From positions 1 to 60,270 of the forward strand of contig NZ_JAKRCW010000015.1 in the NCBI RefSeq assembly GCF_022346425.1: DNA of 60,270 bases. The letters are read 5' to 3'. Below are positions 16,409 to 25,240 of the stretch, piece after piece. The notes beneath the pieces were generated by a model. It saw only the letters and a list, made by a program, of their open reading frames with translations, ran no database searches and was not told the DNA's origin. The translations under genes and the position numbers were made by a program. Each line of letters starts with the position of its first letter. The stretch's first letter is position 1. Origin of the DNA: Pseudoglutamicibacter albus (lineage in GTDB: Bacteria; Actinomycetota; Actinomycetes; Actinomycetales; Micrococcaceae).

Positions 16409-17000
16409 CGAGGAAAGCCAAGCCAACAACGCGAACCAGGCCTCCGCGCAGCAGAGCGCTGAAGGCGAGAACACGAACTCGGAGGAGCAAGCCCACACCA
16501 CCTCTGGTGACTCCACCTCGAACAACACGAACGCATCAGACAACGGCGCCGAACAGGGCAACGACTCCGGCGAGGGTAACCCGGATGGGCAGCAAGACAA
16601 TCGAGAACCGATCCTCTCGGTCACCACGGGTGTGACCGTGGAAGGGGATAAGGACGCCAAGCTGACCATCGACATGCTTGAGGCAAAGCGCGAAGGTAAG
16701 TTCGTCAAGGTCGTCTACGGCTACACGCTCCACACCACCGCGGAAGACACCAACAACCTCAACCTGTGGAAGGTCGCGGGGAATCAGCATAATGTGTTTG
16801 AGTACGCGATCGATCAAACGAATCTCAACAAGCATGAGCGGTTGAACTCCGGCGCGGTAACCAACCAGGGTGTGCATCTGACCCCGGGCAAGCGCACGTA
16901 TTCAACATCCGTGTTCGCGGCGCCGCCTGAGGACGTGCACACCATGGACTTCAACATGTGGAACAACACGGAGATGGCTCAGGGGGTTGAAATCGATTGA
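16323..17000 (+). CDS. Lipoprotein paired with OmpA-domain protein (copy 2)
   Basis: This 225-aa paralogue of the 14963 gene has an identical signal peptide and lipobox (LAGCSVGVS). Its linker differs, being rich in Asn, Gln, Glu, Ser and Thr. The C-terminal domain is related but diverged and ends in the shared FxAPPEDVHxMDF motif. The same ribosome binding site and TTGA overlap with the following OmpA gene are present. Equal length, with strong divergence only in the linker and the domain surface, suggests duplication followed by specialisation. Confidence 0.9.
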   Translation: MNKSTASKMILGLALASSIGLAGCSVGVSEESQANNANQASAQQSAEGENTNSEEQAHTTSGDSTSNNTNASDNGAEQGNDSGEGNPDGQQDNREPILSVTTGVTVEGDKDAKLTIDMLEAKREGKFVKVVYGYTLHTTAEDTNNLNLWKVAGNQHNVFEYAIDQTNLNKHERLNSGAVTNQGVHLTPGKRTYSTSVFAAPPEDVHTMDFNMWNNTEMAQGVEID

Positions 17001-17542
17001 AACGCTTAACAGGTGTAGCGGCTTCGCTGGTGACACTCGCCCTGGTGGCGGGAGCACAGCCGGCGCTCGCCGATGACAATAAACACGAAAAGCTCAGCGA
17101 TAAAGAAATAGCGAAATCGATCAAGCCCATCGATCCCAAGATCGAGAAGATGGATATGGGCATCAAGAAGCTTGAAACTGAGCGGAAGGAAGACGGCAAG
17201 GACATTGTCAGCTTGTCTTCTGACATCCTCTTCAAGATCGACGCCCACAAGCTTTCAGATAACGCGAAGAAACGCATCGGTGAGCTTGTCGAGGACGTGC
17301 CGAAGAATGCGAAGATCGCGGTGGGCGGCCACACGGATAACGTGCCGTCTAAGGTCGGGAACAAGAAGCTCTCTGAGCTACGCGCCAAGTCTGTTGCCGA
17401 TGCGATCAAGGCCGCACGCAAGGACCTCAAGGTTGAGGCGAAAGGCTTCGCGGACACCAAACCGGTTGCAAATAACGGCACCAAGTCGAAGCCAAACTTC
17501 GAGGGCCGTGAGAAGAACCGGCGGGTCGAGATCCGCTATTAG
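16997..17542 (+). CDS. OmpA-family peptidoglycan-binding protein (copy 2)
   Basis: The 181-aa paralogue of the 15637 gene starts at TTG 16997. It has a signal peptide ending near PALA, a charged spacer (DNKHEKLSDKEIAKSIKPID) unlike copy 1, and a highly conserved OmpA domain: SSDILFKIDAHKLSDNAKKR, VGGHTDNVPSKVGN and NRRVEIRY. Peptidoglycan-binding Asp and Arg are conserved. The OmpA domains of the two copies are much more alike than the spacers. Confidence 0.92.
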   Translation: MKRLTGVAASLVTLALVAGAQPALADDNKHEKLSDKEIAKSIKPIDPKIEKMDMGIKKLETERKEDGKDIVSLSSDILFKIDAHKLSDNAKKRIGELVEDVPKNAKIAVGGHTDNVPSKVGNKKLSELRAKSVADAIKAARKDLKVEAKGFADTKPVANNGTKSKPNFEGREKNRRVEIRY

Positions 17543-17617
17543 CGGCTAGGCTGGGTTCATCGCGTGGTGTGTACCGCGTGGTGGGCCCGCTTGGCTGTTG
17601 TGAAGGGTAGGAACTTT

Positions 17618-18340
17618 ATGGGCGGCGTGTCGCCTCGTCCACAGATCTTGTTAGTTGATGATGATGCCACCATCAGGGAACACTTGGCTCCCGTTTTAAG
17701 CCGGAACGGCTTGGACGTGGATGTCGCTGTGGACGGGGCTGACGCGCTCCGTAAGATTGAGCACCGCCGCCCGAGCCTGGTCATCCTCGATGTTCTGATG
17801 CCGCGGGTTGATGGCCGTGAAGTTTTGCGGCGCATCAGGGCCGATGACGAATGGTTGCCAGTGATTCTGCTGACCGAGGTCGGCGAATCCTTCGAACGCG
17901 CAGCAGCCCTTGATGACGGCGCCGACGACTACCTGACCAAGCCGTTCGACCCGGTCGAGCTGATGGCTCGGATCCGTGCCGTGCTACGCCGCAGCGGGCA
18001 AGGCAACGCCCCACTCAGTGCAGCTGAATCTCTGGTTGCCGGCCCGTTGAAGCTGGATCGACCGGCACGCCGCATCTTCGTTGATGGCCGCGAGAAGTCC
18101 CTGACCCCGCGCGCGTTCGCGTTGCTCGAGTTTTTGATGAGCCACCCGGATGAGGTGTTCTCGCGTCAACGCCTACTCGAAACGGTGTGGGGTTTCGAAG
18201 CGATCGTGACCACGCGGGCCGTGGACCATCGCGTGGCTGAGATCCGCAAGGTCCTCGGTGATGTAGCTCCGGGGCAGTCGATGATCGAAACGGTCTCCGG
18301 TGAAGGGTACCGTTTTGTGGCTGAGGTGGAGCGCGCATGA
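17618..18340 (+). CDS. OmpR/PhoB-family response regulator
   Basis: The 240-aa regulator has a receiver domain with acidic pocket VDDD, phospho-acceptor Asp58 (VILDVLMPRVDG) and Lys of LTKPFDP. A C-terminal winged-helix domain follows (SLTPRAFALLEFLMSHPDEV, RAVDHRVAEIRKVL, GEGYRF). Start ATG 17618 is chosen because GAAGGGTAGGAA lies just before it. It overlaps the histidine kinase gene by four bases (ATGA), forming a two-component operon. Its position downstream of the OmpA/lipoprotein pairs suggests, without proof, envelope control. Confidence 0.94.
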   Translation: MGGVSPRPQILLVDDDATIREHLAPVLSRNGLDVDVAVDGADALRKIEHRRPSLVILDVLMPRVDGREVLRRIRADDEWLPVILLTEVGESFERAAALDDGADDYLTKPFDPVELMARIRAVLRRSGQGNAPLSAAESLVAGPLKLDRPARRIFVDGREKSLTPRAFALLEFLMSHPDEVFSRQRLLETVWGFEAIVTTRAVDHRVAEIRKVLGDVAPGQSMIETVSGEGYRFVAEVERA

Positions 18341-19341
18341 ACCAGCCAGCGTACCCACCTGCGCCTGAGTCCCCGTCTGCGCCCAAAGCTGTACAGCGTC
18401 AACGTTCCAGACCGTCCTCACCGGATTCTCAGCCCGCGCAGCGTCGCCGCGGGAAACTGAACTGGACGCTGGTTGTAGTGTTCGCGCCGGTGCTGGTGGG
18501 CCTGGTGGCGAGCCTGATCTGGGCGTCGGTGGACAGCAAGAAAGTCTTGACGGTCGCGACCACGTTGGCGTGGGTCCCGTTGATTCTGGGTGTCACCGTG
18601 ACCGTTGTTTTCCTGATCGGCTGGCTTGCCGTGACCTGGTTGCGCTGCAGCGAGGTGCGCGCGGTTCGCCGCGAACGCGAGGAGCAGACGCAGCGTAGGC
18701 AACGACTCATGGCTCGGCTGGATCACGAACTAAAGAACCCTATTCAGGGGATCCGTGCGGCTCTCGCGGACGAGCCCTCGCAACGGCAGCTGGACAACAT
18801 TGGTGCGCAGGCTCAGCGGCTCTCTAGCTTGTTGAGTGATCTGCGTAAGATCAGCGAGGTCGAGCACGCCGAGCTTGAGCTGAGCAGCGTGGACTTGACG
18901 GAGCTGGTGGAAGAAGCTGTCCAGACCGTGTTGGAGATCCCGGGTGCTCGCGAACGCCACATCGAGGTCGCACTCCCGCGCGCCCCGAGGCCGTTGCCGC
19001 GTATTCAAGGGGACTCAGACTTGCTGTTCCTCGCCATTTCTAATGTGCTCAGTAACGCCGTGAAGTATTCGGACCCTGGCGCCCGCATCGAAATGCACGG
19101 CCGTGAAGCGGACGGTTCGGTGTATATCGACTGCGCGGATACGGGCCGCGGTATCGCTGCGGACGAGCTGGAGACCGTGTGGGAGGAACTTGGCCGCTCA
19201 CGTGAGGTGCGCGGAACCGAGGGGAGCGGCTTAGGCCTGCCAATGGTCCGGGCGATCATCGAACGCCACGGAGGATCCACATCGTTGGAGTCTTGGCACG
19301 GCCAGGGCTCTAAAGTCACGTTGCGACTACCTGTCGCTTAG
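18337..19341 (+). CDS. Membrane sensor histidine kinase
   Basis: The 334-aa kinase has a basic, Pro/Ser-rich cytoplasmic N-terminus of about 40 residues, then two membrane helices (about 43-62 and 76-100) with only a very short external loop. The dimerisation helix carries phospho-acceptor His130 (LDHELKNPIQGI), and the HATPase domain has N (SNVLSNAVKYS), G1 (DTGRGIAADE) and G2 (GTEGSGLGLPM) boxes. The lack of an extracytoplasmic sensor domain points to intramembrane or partner-mediated sensing. It is the cognate partner of the regulator just upstream. Confidence 0.94.
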   Translation: MNQPAYPPAPESPSAPKAVQRQRSRPSSPDSQPAQRRRGKLNWTLVVVFAPVLVGLVASLIWASVDSKKVLTVATTLAWVPLILGVTVTVVFLIGWLAVTWLRCSEVRAVRREREEQTQRRQRLMARLDHELKNPIQGIRAALADEPSQRQLDNIGAQAQRLSSLLSDLRKISEVEHAELELSSVDLTELVEEAVQTVLEIPGARERHIEVALPRAPRPLPRIQGDSDLLFLAISNVLSNAVKYSDPGARIEMHGREADGSVYIDCADTGRGIAADELETVWEELGRSREVRGTEGSGLGLPMVRAIIERHGGSTSLESWHGQGSKVTLRLPVA

Positions 19342-19350
19342 CACGCCGGC

Positions 19351-19412
19351 GCTGCGCCGCAATACTGTTGCGCCGTAACAATGCAGCGCCGTTACGCTGC
19401 TGCGCCGCGTCG
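19351..19412 (+). repeat. 16-bp degenerate tandem repeat, about 4 copies
   Basis: GCTGCGCCGCAATACT, GTTGCGCCGTAACAAT, GCAGCGCCGTTACGCT and a partial GCTGCGCCGCGTCG stand head to tail between the kinase and the MFS gene, leaving only 14 bases before the MFS start. Confidence 0.75.
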
Positions 19413-19426
19413 TAGCATGGACACCG

Positions 19427-20641
19427 ATGAGTCAGGAACCTTCTGTGAGCCGCCCGCGCCCGTTGCCGCGCCGCATGATTGCGGTGTTGGCGTTGTGCGG
19501 CGGGCTCGCGCCGTTTGCGATCGATGCGTACGTTCCCGGTCTGGATCAGATTGCACGCGAGTTCGGTGCGAGCGCGTCAGTGACGCAGCTGTCGCTGACG
19601 GGCTTTCTGATCACGATGGGTCTGGGCCAGCTTGTGATTGGGCCGTTGTCTGATCAGCGCGGCCGGCGCACGTTGCTCTTGCTCGGCCTAGTTGGCTCAG
19701 GGATTGCTTCTCTGGTTTCGGCACTGGCTCCAAGCATTGTTGTGTTGATTATTGCGCGATGCTTCCAAGGGGTATGCGGTGCTGCTGGGGTGGTGCTTTC
19801 GAAAGCGATCATCGCTGATGTGGGTCGCGGTAAGGGGATCGCGAAGGCGTTGTCCACGATCATGGCGATTCAGTCGATCGCGCCGGTGATCGCGCCTGCG
19901 GTGGGTGGGGTGTTGATCCCGTGGTTGTCCTGGCGTGCAGTGTTCGTGATGTTGGCGTGTGTTTTCGCGCTCGCTGCGCTAGGCGTGTGGTGGGCTGTCC
20001 CGGAAACGCTACGTAGCGAGGACCGGCATACCGGAGGGATCGCGAAGGCGTTTGCGAACATGGGGGAGTTGCTGACCCGTGGTTCCTATGTGTTCCCGAC
20101 CCTCATGTTCGTTGCGGGTTTCGCCGTGATGTTCGCCTATATTTCCGCTAGCTCGTTCATCATGATCCGCATGAACGGGTTTACCGAGCGTGAATATGCG
20201 CTCATGTTCACATTCAACTCGCTCACGCTGGTGTTGGCGAGTGCCGTGAACCCGCGGATTATTGACCGGATTCCGGCGCGCCGCTGGGTCACGATCGTGG
20301 GGTGCACACAGGCGGCTGGTGTCGCGTGGATCGTCATTTCGGTAACGCTGCTCGGGGCGGCGGCGTGGCCGCTCATGGCGGGTTTCGCGGTAGTGGTGTG
20401 CTGCAACGGTTTCTTGCTACCGAATCTGGTGGCGCTCTCGCTTGAGGCCTCGGCGGGTCGCACGGGTGCGGGGTCTGCGATGTTGGGTGCGGCTCAGTTC
20501 GGTCTGGCGGCGGTGGTCGCCCCGTTGACCGGCATCGGTGATGGCGCTACGGCACTGCCGATGGCGCTCACGATGGTCATAGCCTCGTGCGTGTTGCTTG
20601 TTGCGTTGATGGGGGTGCGTCGGACCCACCCCGATGCGTGA
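19427..20641 (+). CDS. MFS drug exporter, Bcr/CflA type
   Basis: The 404-aa transporter has 12 predicted membrane helices. The N-terminal FAIDAYVPGLDQIAREFGAS and the loop GPLSDQRGRRTLLLLGL (motif A of the major facilitator superfamily) are typical of Bcr/CflA multidrug exporters, as is RCFQGVCGAAG. It would export small toxic compounds by proton antiport. No good ribosome binding site is seen before ATG 19427, and a tandem repeat fills the upstream gap, so the start is moderately certain. Confidence 0.9.
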   Translation: MSQEPSVSRPRPLPRRMIAVLALCGGLAPFAIDAYVPGLDQIAREFGASASVTQLSLTGFLITMGLGQLVIGPLSDQRGRRTLLLLGLVGSGIASLVSALAPSIVVLIIARCFQGVCGAAGVVLSKAIIADVGRGKGIAKALSTIMAIQSIAPVIAPAVGGVLIPWLSWRAVFVMLACVFALAALGVWWAVPETLRSEDRHTGGIAKAFANMGELLTRGSYVFPTLMFVAGFAVMFAYISASSFIMIRMNGFTEREYALMFTFNSLTLVLASAVNPRIIDRIPARRWVTIVGCTQAAGVAWIVISVTLLGAAAWPLMAGFAVVVCCNGFLLPNLVALSLEASAGRTGAGSAMLGAAQFGLAAVVAPLTGIGDGATALPMALTMVIASCVLLVALMGVRRTHPDA

Positions 20642-20687
20642 GGACCCTTGCCGGGAAGGCATGAACCTAGCCCGGGTGCCAGTTTAG

Positions 20688-21019
20688 TTAGGTCGCAACG
20701 CAGTTGCCCATGATTCGTCGGGTGGGGACGCCGGCTGATTTCATGTCGGAGGCTGAACCGACGGATTCGGGGATGTTGGCTAGGCAGATCGCGATCAACA
20801 ATGCGATGCTGACGTCGTTGCCGGCCCCCATTCCTACACCGAGTACGGTTTGTTCCGGAATGCCGTCGAGGATGGCCCCCATGACGAGCACCATTCCTGC
20901 GTTGCCGGTGCCTTGTCTACGCCGATGAGTCGCGGCGGCCAGGGGGTGATGAGCCCTAGGATCGCGCCGATCGTGAGTGAGGATGCGGCGATGATTCCCC
21001 AGATGGTGGCGGTGAGCAT
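20688..21019 (-). pseudogene. ZIP-family metal transporter remnant
   Basis: On the minus strand, MLTATIWGIIAASSLTIGAI (ATG at 21019) is a first membrane helix. It is cut off near GVDKA, and another frame resumes with GTGNAGMVLVMGAILDGIPE and continues SVGSASDMKSAG. The GAILDGIPE and ANIPESVGSA helices carry the His/Glu-type metal site region of ZIP proteins. The central part and the last helices are missing compared with a normal protein of about 240 residues, so the gene is a decayed remnant of a divalent-metal importer. Confidence 0.75.
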
Positions 21020-21169
21020 ATGTGTAGTTTCGCATGTTCACAGCGGGGCGGTGTCGCATTTCTCATTGGTGCTGGCGATTTTGGTGTTGATGCGGAATTG
21101 TAGAAGAAGATGTGTCGCTGTCGGTGCGGCACCGTGTCTCGTGTACAGCGAGGATTGTTGGAGGTTTGT

Positions 21170-21973
21170 GTGCTTGGTTTAGCGTTGGGTGGCGGTGGTG
21201 CCCGAGGTTTGTGCCATGTGGGGGTGTGGCATGAGCTGGAGCAGCTCGAAGTGCGCCCGGAGGTGATCGCTGGGACGAGCATGGGCGGGATCATCGGCGC
21301 GTTGATCGCCGCTGGTCATGATGCGGCGAAGATCCGCGAGATCAGTGAGAGCGTGGACTGGTGGAAGGTGTTGAACTGGGGTCTCAGCGGCCGCGTGCTC
21401 TCAACTAAGCGTCTGCGGTCTTTCTTAGGCCAGTATTTGCCCGAAACTTTCGAGGAGCTCGAGACTCCGCTGGTTGTTGTCGCCACGGATGTCGCTAGCG
21501 GAACCACCCGTTACCTGCATTCGGGGGACCTGCTTGCTGCAGTGCACGCTTCGGCCGCGTTCCCTGGGGTCTTGGAGCCAGTCCGGGTCGGTAATGACCT
21601 GCTGATGGATGGCGGGATGCTGAACCAGCTTCCGGTGGATGCGGCGCATTTCTTCGGCGCCAAGAATGTAGTTGCGGTGAATGCGACCGCGCTGGAAGCG
21701 GTCGATATGACTAAGGATTCTCAGCCTGTGCCCACCGGCAGGTTCATCAAAGGCACGTTCAAGGAGGCGGTGCGCGGCATCGAGATCATGCAGGCACAAC
21801 TGATCAAAGTGCGGTTGTCTTTGTTCCCTCCAGATGTGCTGATTGACCCGCAAATGGACGATGTGGGTTTCACAGCGTTCAATAAGTTCCAACGTGCCGC
21901 TGAGGCGGGGGAGAAAGCAACACGGGATCAAGCCGAACAACTGAAAGCGCTCGTCTCTAAACCCGCGCCATAG
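21170..21973 (+). CDS. Patatin-like phospholipase
   Basis: The 267-aa lipid acyl hydrolase has the oxyanion loop GGGGARG at its very N-terminus, nucleophile Ser in GTSMGG and the catalytic Asp in DGG (LLMDGGMLNQLP), so the Ser-Asp dyad is complete. Start GTG 21170 is chosen because GGAGG ends five bases upstream; an ATG 60 bases earlier has no such signal. It probably acts on phospholipids or other acyl esters in the cytoplasm or at the membrane. A strong hairpin separates it from the convergent permease gene. Confidence 0.93.
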   Translation: MLGLALGGGGARGLCHVGVWHELEQLEVRPEVIAGTSMGGIIGALIAAGHDAAKIREISESVDWWKVLNWGLSGRVLSTKRLRSFLGQYLPETFEELETPLVVVATDVASGTTRYLHSGDLLAAVHASAAFPGVLEPVRVGNDLLMDGGMLNQLPVDAAHFFGAKNVVAVNATALEAVDMTKDSQPVPTGRFIKGTFKEAVRGIEIMQAQLIKVRLSLFPPDVLIDPQMDDVGFTAFNKFQRAAEAGEKATRDQAEQLKALVSKPAP

Positions 21974-21989
21974 TCCCGCAGGTTGACAC

Positions 21990-22033
21990 ATGCATTAGCC
22001 TGCCACGCTGTAGTGTGTGGCAGGCTAATGCAT
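21990..22033. terminator. Bidirectional terminator hairpin, 17-bp perfect stem
   Basis: ATGCATTAGCCTGCCAC (21990-22006) is perfectly complementary to 22017-22033 with a 10-base loop. It lies between convergent genes, 16 bases after the patatin stop and 3 bases from the permease stop. No strong T-run is present, as is common in actinobacterial terminators. Confidence 0.85.
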
Positions 22034-22036
22034 AGG

Positions 22037-23707
22037 CTACTTCATCGGCTTGGCAGGGTCTGGGTCATCCGGTTCTTGTTCCGCGAGCGTTTCTGCGGCC
22101 GCGGCGGTGTGTGGTGCCATGTTGGAGGTGTCGGCTCCAGGCATCGGCACAATCGGGATTGCGCCGGTGATGCGCTCTACCTCTTCGTCAATGTGGTCCT
22201 GGTCCAGGTAGACGTCCTGGTGTTCACCCAGCATGACCTCGCGTGTTTCTTCTTCCGTGAGGGCTTCGAAGCGTGGCCGGCGGACCAGGAAGAACCCGAC
22301 ACCCAGAACAAGCCACACGATCAGCGCAATGAGCGATGGCGTGCTGAGCGCGCCAGGGGAGAACGGCAAGAACAGCAACAAGAGGAACAGCACAGAAATC
22401 GCGGCACCCAGTAGCGCGACCGGGCCGGAAAGCGTAATCAAAAACGGTACGCGTTCCCCAGCAGCACGCATGAGGGAACGGTCGCGGTGCATGACCTTGA
22501 ACGCGCACAAGCACGTATAGAAGTACGCGATGGTGACACCCACCGAGCTCATGTCCACAACCCAGCTGAGCGCGGCACGCCCGAACCATGGGGTGATCAG
22601 GCACAGCGCAACCACCACGATGAGCGCAACGTGCGGGGTGTGGAAGCGTGGGCTGATCTTTGCTGTGGCTTCCGGCAGCATGCGTGCGCGGCCGAGGGCA
22701 AGCACTACACGGGATGCGGACATCGTGAAGCCGTTGAGGCCGGTGAAGATACCCATAGAGACACCGATGACCAGCAGGACCACGCCGAACTGGCCGAGGA
22801 CGCCGGCGATCACATCGGCAGGTGCCCACGTGTCGTCACCGATATTTTCGATGCCTGGACCGGCAGAGAGCGATACCGCCATGATCATGAGGACGTAGAT
22901 CGCAACAGCCGCGAAGATCGCGAACATGATCAGCCCCAAGGCCTTACGTGGGGAGAAGTTGAACTCACCTGCAACCTGCGGGACGTTATCGAAACCGATG
23001 AACGCCCACGGGGCGATCGCAACGAGCGTGATGATCGCGGCCATCGGAGGAACATCGGTTGGGAAAGCCGGGCCAAAGCTCAGCTCGTTGCGGCCAGCCA
23101 TAGCGACTACACCGATCACGATGAGCACAACAGCAATCAGCATCACGACAACCGCGACGAACTGAACACGGCCACCGAAAGCCGCACCACGAATGTTGAG
23201 CCAGCCAAACAGGATGAGGCACGCGGACGCGAAGATGACTTCGGGGAGGTAGACATCGAACCCTGCGATAGTCCACAAGTGGACTTGCTCCATGATCCCG
23301 GGCGCTAGACGCCTGGCCACCAGGGCCATCGCAGACGCATTCAGCGCGACGATACAGAGGTAACCGAGGGTCAGGAACCAGCCGACAACGAATGCGTGAC
23401 GCCGCCCGAAAGCAACCAGGGCATAAGCGACCTCGCCACCTGTGACAGGCAGGGCCTTGATAACGATGCCGTAGCTCAACGCAATGAGCGCGATAAGGCT
23501 ACCGCCGATAGCCATACCGAGTGCCGCGCCGACCACACCACCTTGATGGAGCCAATCGACGGGGAGCACGAACGCGCCCCAACCAACTGCGGAACCAACA
23601 GCTACCGCGAAAACCCATGCAGGTTTCTGCGTCTTTTTAAGTTCGCCTTCTTGCGGGGCATTTGCACTCGCCGCGGTGGCAGAACCACCGTGAGTTTCGG
23701 TACTCAT
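22037..23707 (-). CDS. APC-superfamily amino acid permease
   Basis: The 556-aa permease has about 12-13 membrane helices. The N-terminal half has AVAVGSAVGWGAFVLPVDWL (the unwound helix 1 substrate region) and GGEVAYALVAFGRRHAFVVG, typical of the APC family. A long hydrophilic C-terminal tail of about 70 residues, acidic and Pro-rich, follows the last helix (FEALTEEETREVMLGEHQD) and is likely cytoplasmic. Substrate specificity is not evident. The gene lies 110 bases downstream of the aldo/keto reductase gene on the same strand. Confidence 0.92.
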   Translation of the reverse strand: MSTETHGGSATAASANAPQEGELKKTQKPAWVFAVAVGSAVGWGAFVLPVDWLHQGGVVGAALGMAIGGSLIALIALSYGIVIKALPVTGGEVAYALVAFGRRHAFVVGWFLTLGYLCIVALNASAMALVARRLAPGIMEQVHLWTIAGFDVYLPEVIFASACLILFGWLNIRGAAFGGRVQFVAVVVMLIAVVLIVIGVVAMAGRNELSFGPAFPTDVPPMAAIITLVAIAPWAFIGFDNVPQVAGEFNFSPRKALGLIMFAIFAAVAIYVLMIMAVSLSAGPGIENIGDDTWAPADVIAGVLGQFGVVLLVIGVSMGIFTGLNGFTMSASRVVLALGRARMLPEATAKISPRFHTPHVALIVVVALCLITPWFGRAALSWVVDMSSVGVTIAYFYTCLCAFKVMHRDRSLMRAAGERVPFLITLSGPVALLGAAISVLFLLLLFLPFSPGALSTPSLIALIVWLVLGVGFFLVRRPRFEALTEEETREVMLGEHQDVYLDQDHIDEEVERITGAIPIVPMPGADTSNMAPHTAAAAETLAEQEPDDPDPAKPMK

Positions 23708-23817
23708 CTCAAATCCTCAGACATGCGTTGAAAGCATGTGTTGACATCATTTTCTTATGAAAATGTGATTCACCCTACAGGAGTTGGGCAGGGTTTGCGA
23801 GTTACCGGACAACGCGG

Positions 23818-24795
23818 CTAGGCGAAAATCTGGTCCAATTCCGCTTTAGCTTCCTCGGTGAGGGCGGCTTTCGCATCGAGCGCTCCGAGGTTTTCGTTGA
23901 GCTGAGCAAGCGAGGTTGCGCCGGTGATGACGGTGGAGACGTTCGGGTTCTTCAAAAGCCATGCCAGCGAGAGCTGAGCGGGAGTCACATCGAGCTGCGC
24001 GGCCATTTCAACGAGCTTGCGGACCCGATCCTTCTGTGTCTCATCTGCGATAGCGGATTCGAGGATCTTCCCGTACCGGCCAGCGGCGCGGGAGCCTTCC
24101 GGGATGTCGTTTAGGTATTTACCGGTTAGGATGCCGCCAGCCAACGGTGACCACGTGGTCAGGCCCAGGCCAATGTCCTTATATAGGCGCGCGTATTCTT
24201 TCTCGACCTTGGTGCGTTCCAAGAGGTTGTACTGCGGCTGCTCCATGTAGGGCTTATGCAGATGGTGGCGTTCAGCGATCTCGTAGGCCGCGCGAATCTC
24301 ATCGGCTGACCATTCCGATGTGCCCCAATACAGTGCCTTGCCGCTAGCGACGATGTCGCTCATCGCCCACACGGTTTCCTCAATCGTGGTTTCCGGGTCG
24401 GGGCGGTGGCAATAGATGAGGTCCACGAAATCCAGGCCTAGGCGTTCAAGTGAGCCGTCGATACCCTGCATGAGGTACTTGCGGTTCAGGGTGTTGGTCA
24501 GATTGACCTTGCCGTCTGAGATTCCCCAGAACAGTTTGGTGGAGATGATGTACTCGGAGCGCCTCCAGCCAAGCTCTTCGATGGCCTGCCCCATGATCTC
24601 TTCGGATTTTCCGCCCGCATACACTTCAGCGTTATCGAAGAAGTTCACGCCGGCATCGGCGGCTGCCTGCATGCATTCCTTAGCAAGCCCGGTGTCGATG
24701 GTGTCTCCGAAAGTGACCCAGGATCCGAAGGAAAGCTCGGAAACTTTGAGGCCTGCGCGTCCAAGGCGGTTGTATTCCATACTGTTCTCGCTCAT
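23818..24795 (-). CDS. Aldo/keto reductase, KCNAB-like
   Basis: The 325-aa NADPH-dependent oxidoreductase has catalytic Asp ([14 protein letters not shown]) with Tyr, Lys (IISTKLFWG) and His ([13 protein letters not shown]), plus the cofactor-binding [12 protein letters not shown] and [15 protein letters not shown]. The sequence is closest to the potassium-channel beta-subunit-like subgroup (YghZ/YajO-type), soluble enzymes reducing aldehydes. Full length. The ATG at 24795 faces a 445-base upstream region shared with the divergent surface-protein gene. Confidence 0.94.
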   Translation of the reverse strand: MSENSMEYNRLGRAGLKVSELSFGSWVTFGDTIDTGLAKECMQAAADAGVNFFDNAEVYAGGKSEEIMGQAIEELGWRRSEYIISTKLFWGISDGKVNLTNTLNRKYLMQGIDGSLERLGLDFVDLIYCHRPDPETTIEETVWAMSDIVASGKALYWGTSEWSADEIRAAYEIAERHHLHKPYMEQPQYNLLERTKVEKEYARLYKDIGLGLTTWSPLAGGILTGKYLNDIPEGSRAAGRYGKILESAIADETQKDRVRKLVEMAAQLDVTPAQLSLAWLLKNPNVSTVITGATSLAQLNENLGALDAKAALTEEAKAELDQIFA

Positions 24796-25240
24796 GTTTT
24801 AAGCCTACTCTTAGCAGAGAAAATATATGCCCCCACAGATTCCGCTATAGAACTACTGTATGGCCGTATATGTACGTAAATGCATAGTAAACATACGCCC
24901 CTACGGGATGATGTCTCATTTACATTCGATCTGTGGGGTAATGGTGGCTAATTATGCGGATATGCGAATAACTCAGTGTGGTGACGAATTATTTTTGACC
25001 CCATAGACGCGGTACAATAGAAGCAGACCTGGTGTTACTTCACAGTTCGAGTTCAGGCGCCGCTACGCAATCTTGTAGAGAAATGAACGAAGCGCGCCTG
25101 AAGAACCTGACTACCAAGCGAAACTCTGTGTGAGCTCTGTGTGGTTCGTGGTGCTCGAAACCGCGAGGGTTCATGACTGGCAGAGGATCTATGTGTGACA
25201 CTAGTCTGCGCACCAATGACTGAGGCGAGGAGGTAAGGGT
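24796..25240. promoter_or_regulatory. A+T-rich divergent intergenic region
   Basis: This region separates two divergent genes and is visibly richer in A and T than its surroundings (TGTATGGCCGTATATGTACG, TTATTTTTGACCCCATAG). A TACAAT (25013-25018) could be a -10 element toward the surface-protein gene, leaving a long leader of over 200 bases. GGAGG lies before ATG 25241. I see no structured RNA or further gene; a small minus-strand open frame here is not supported. Confidence 0.5.
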
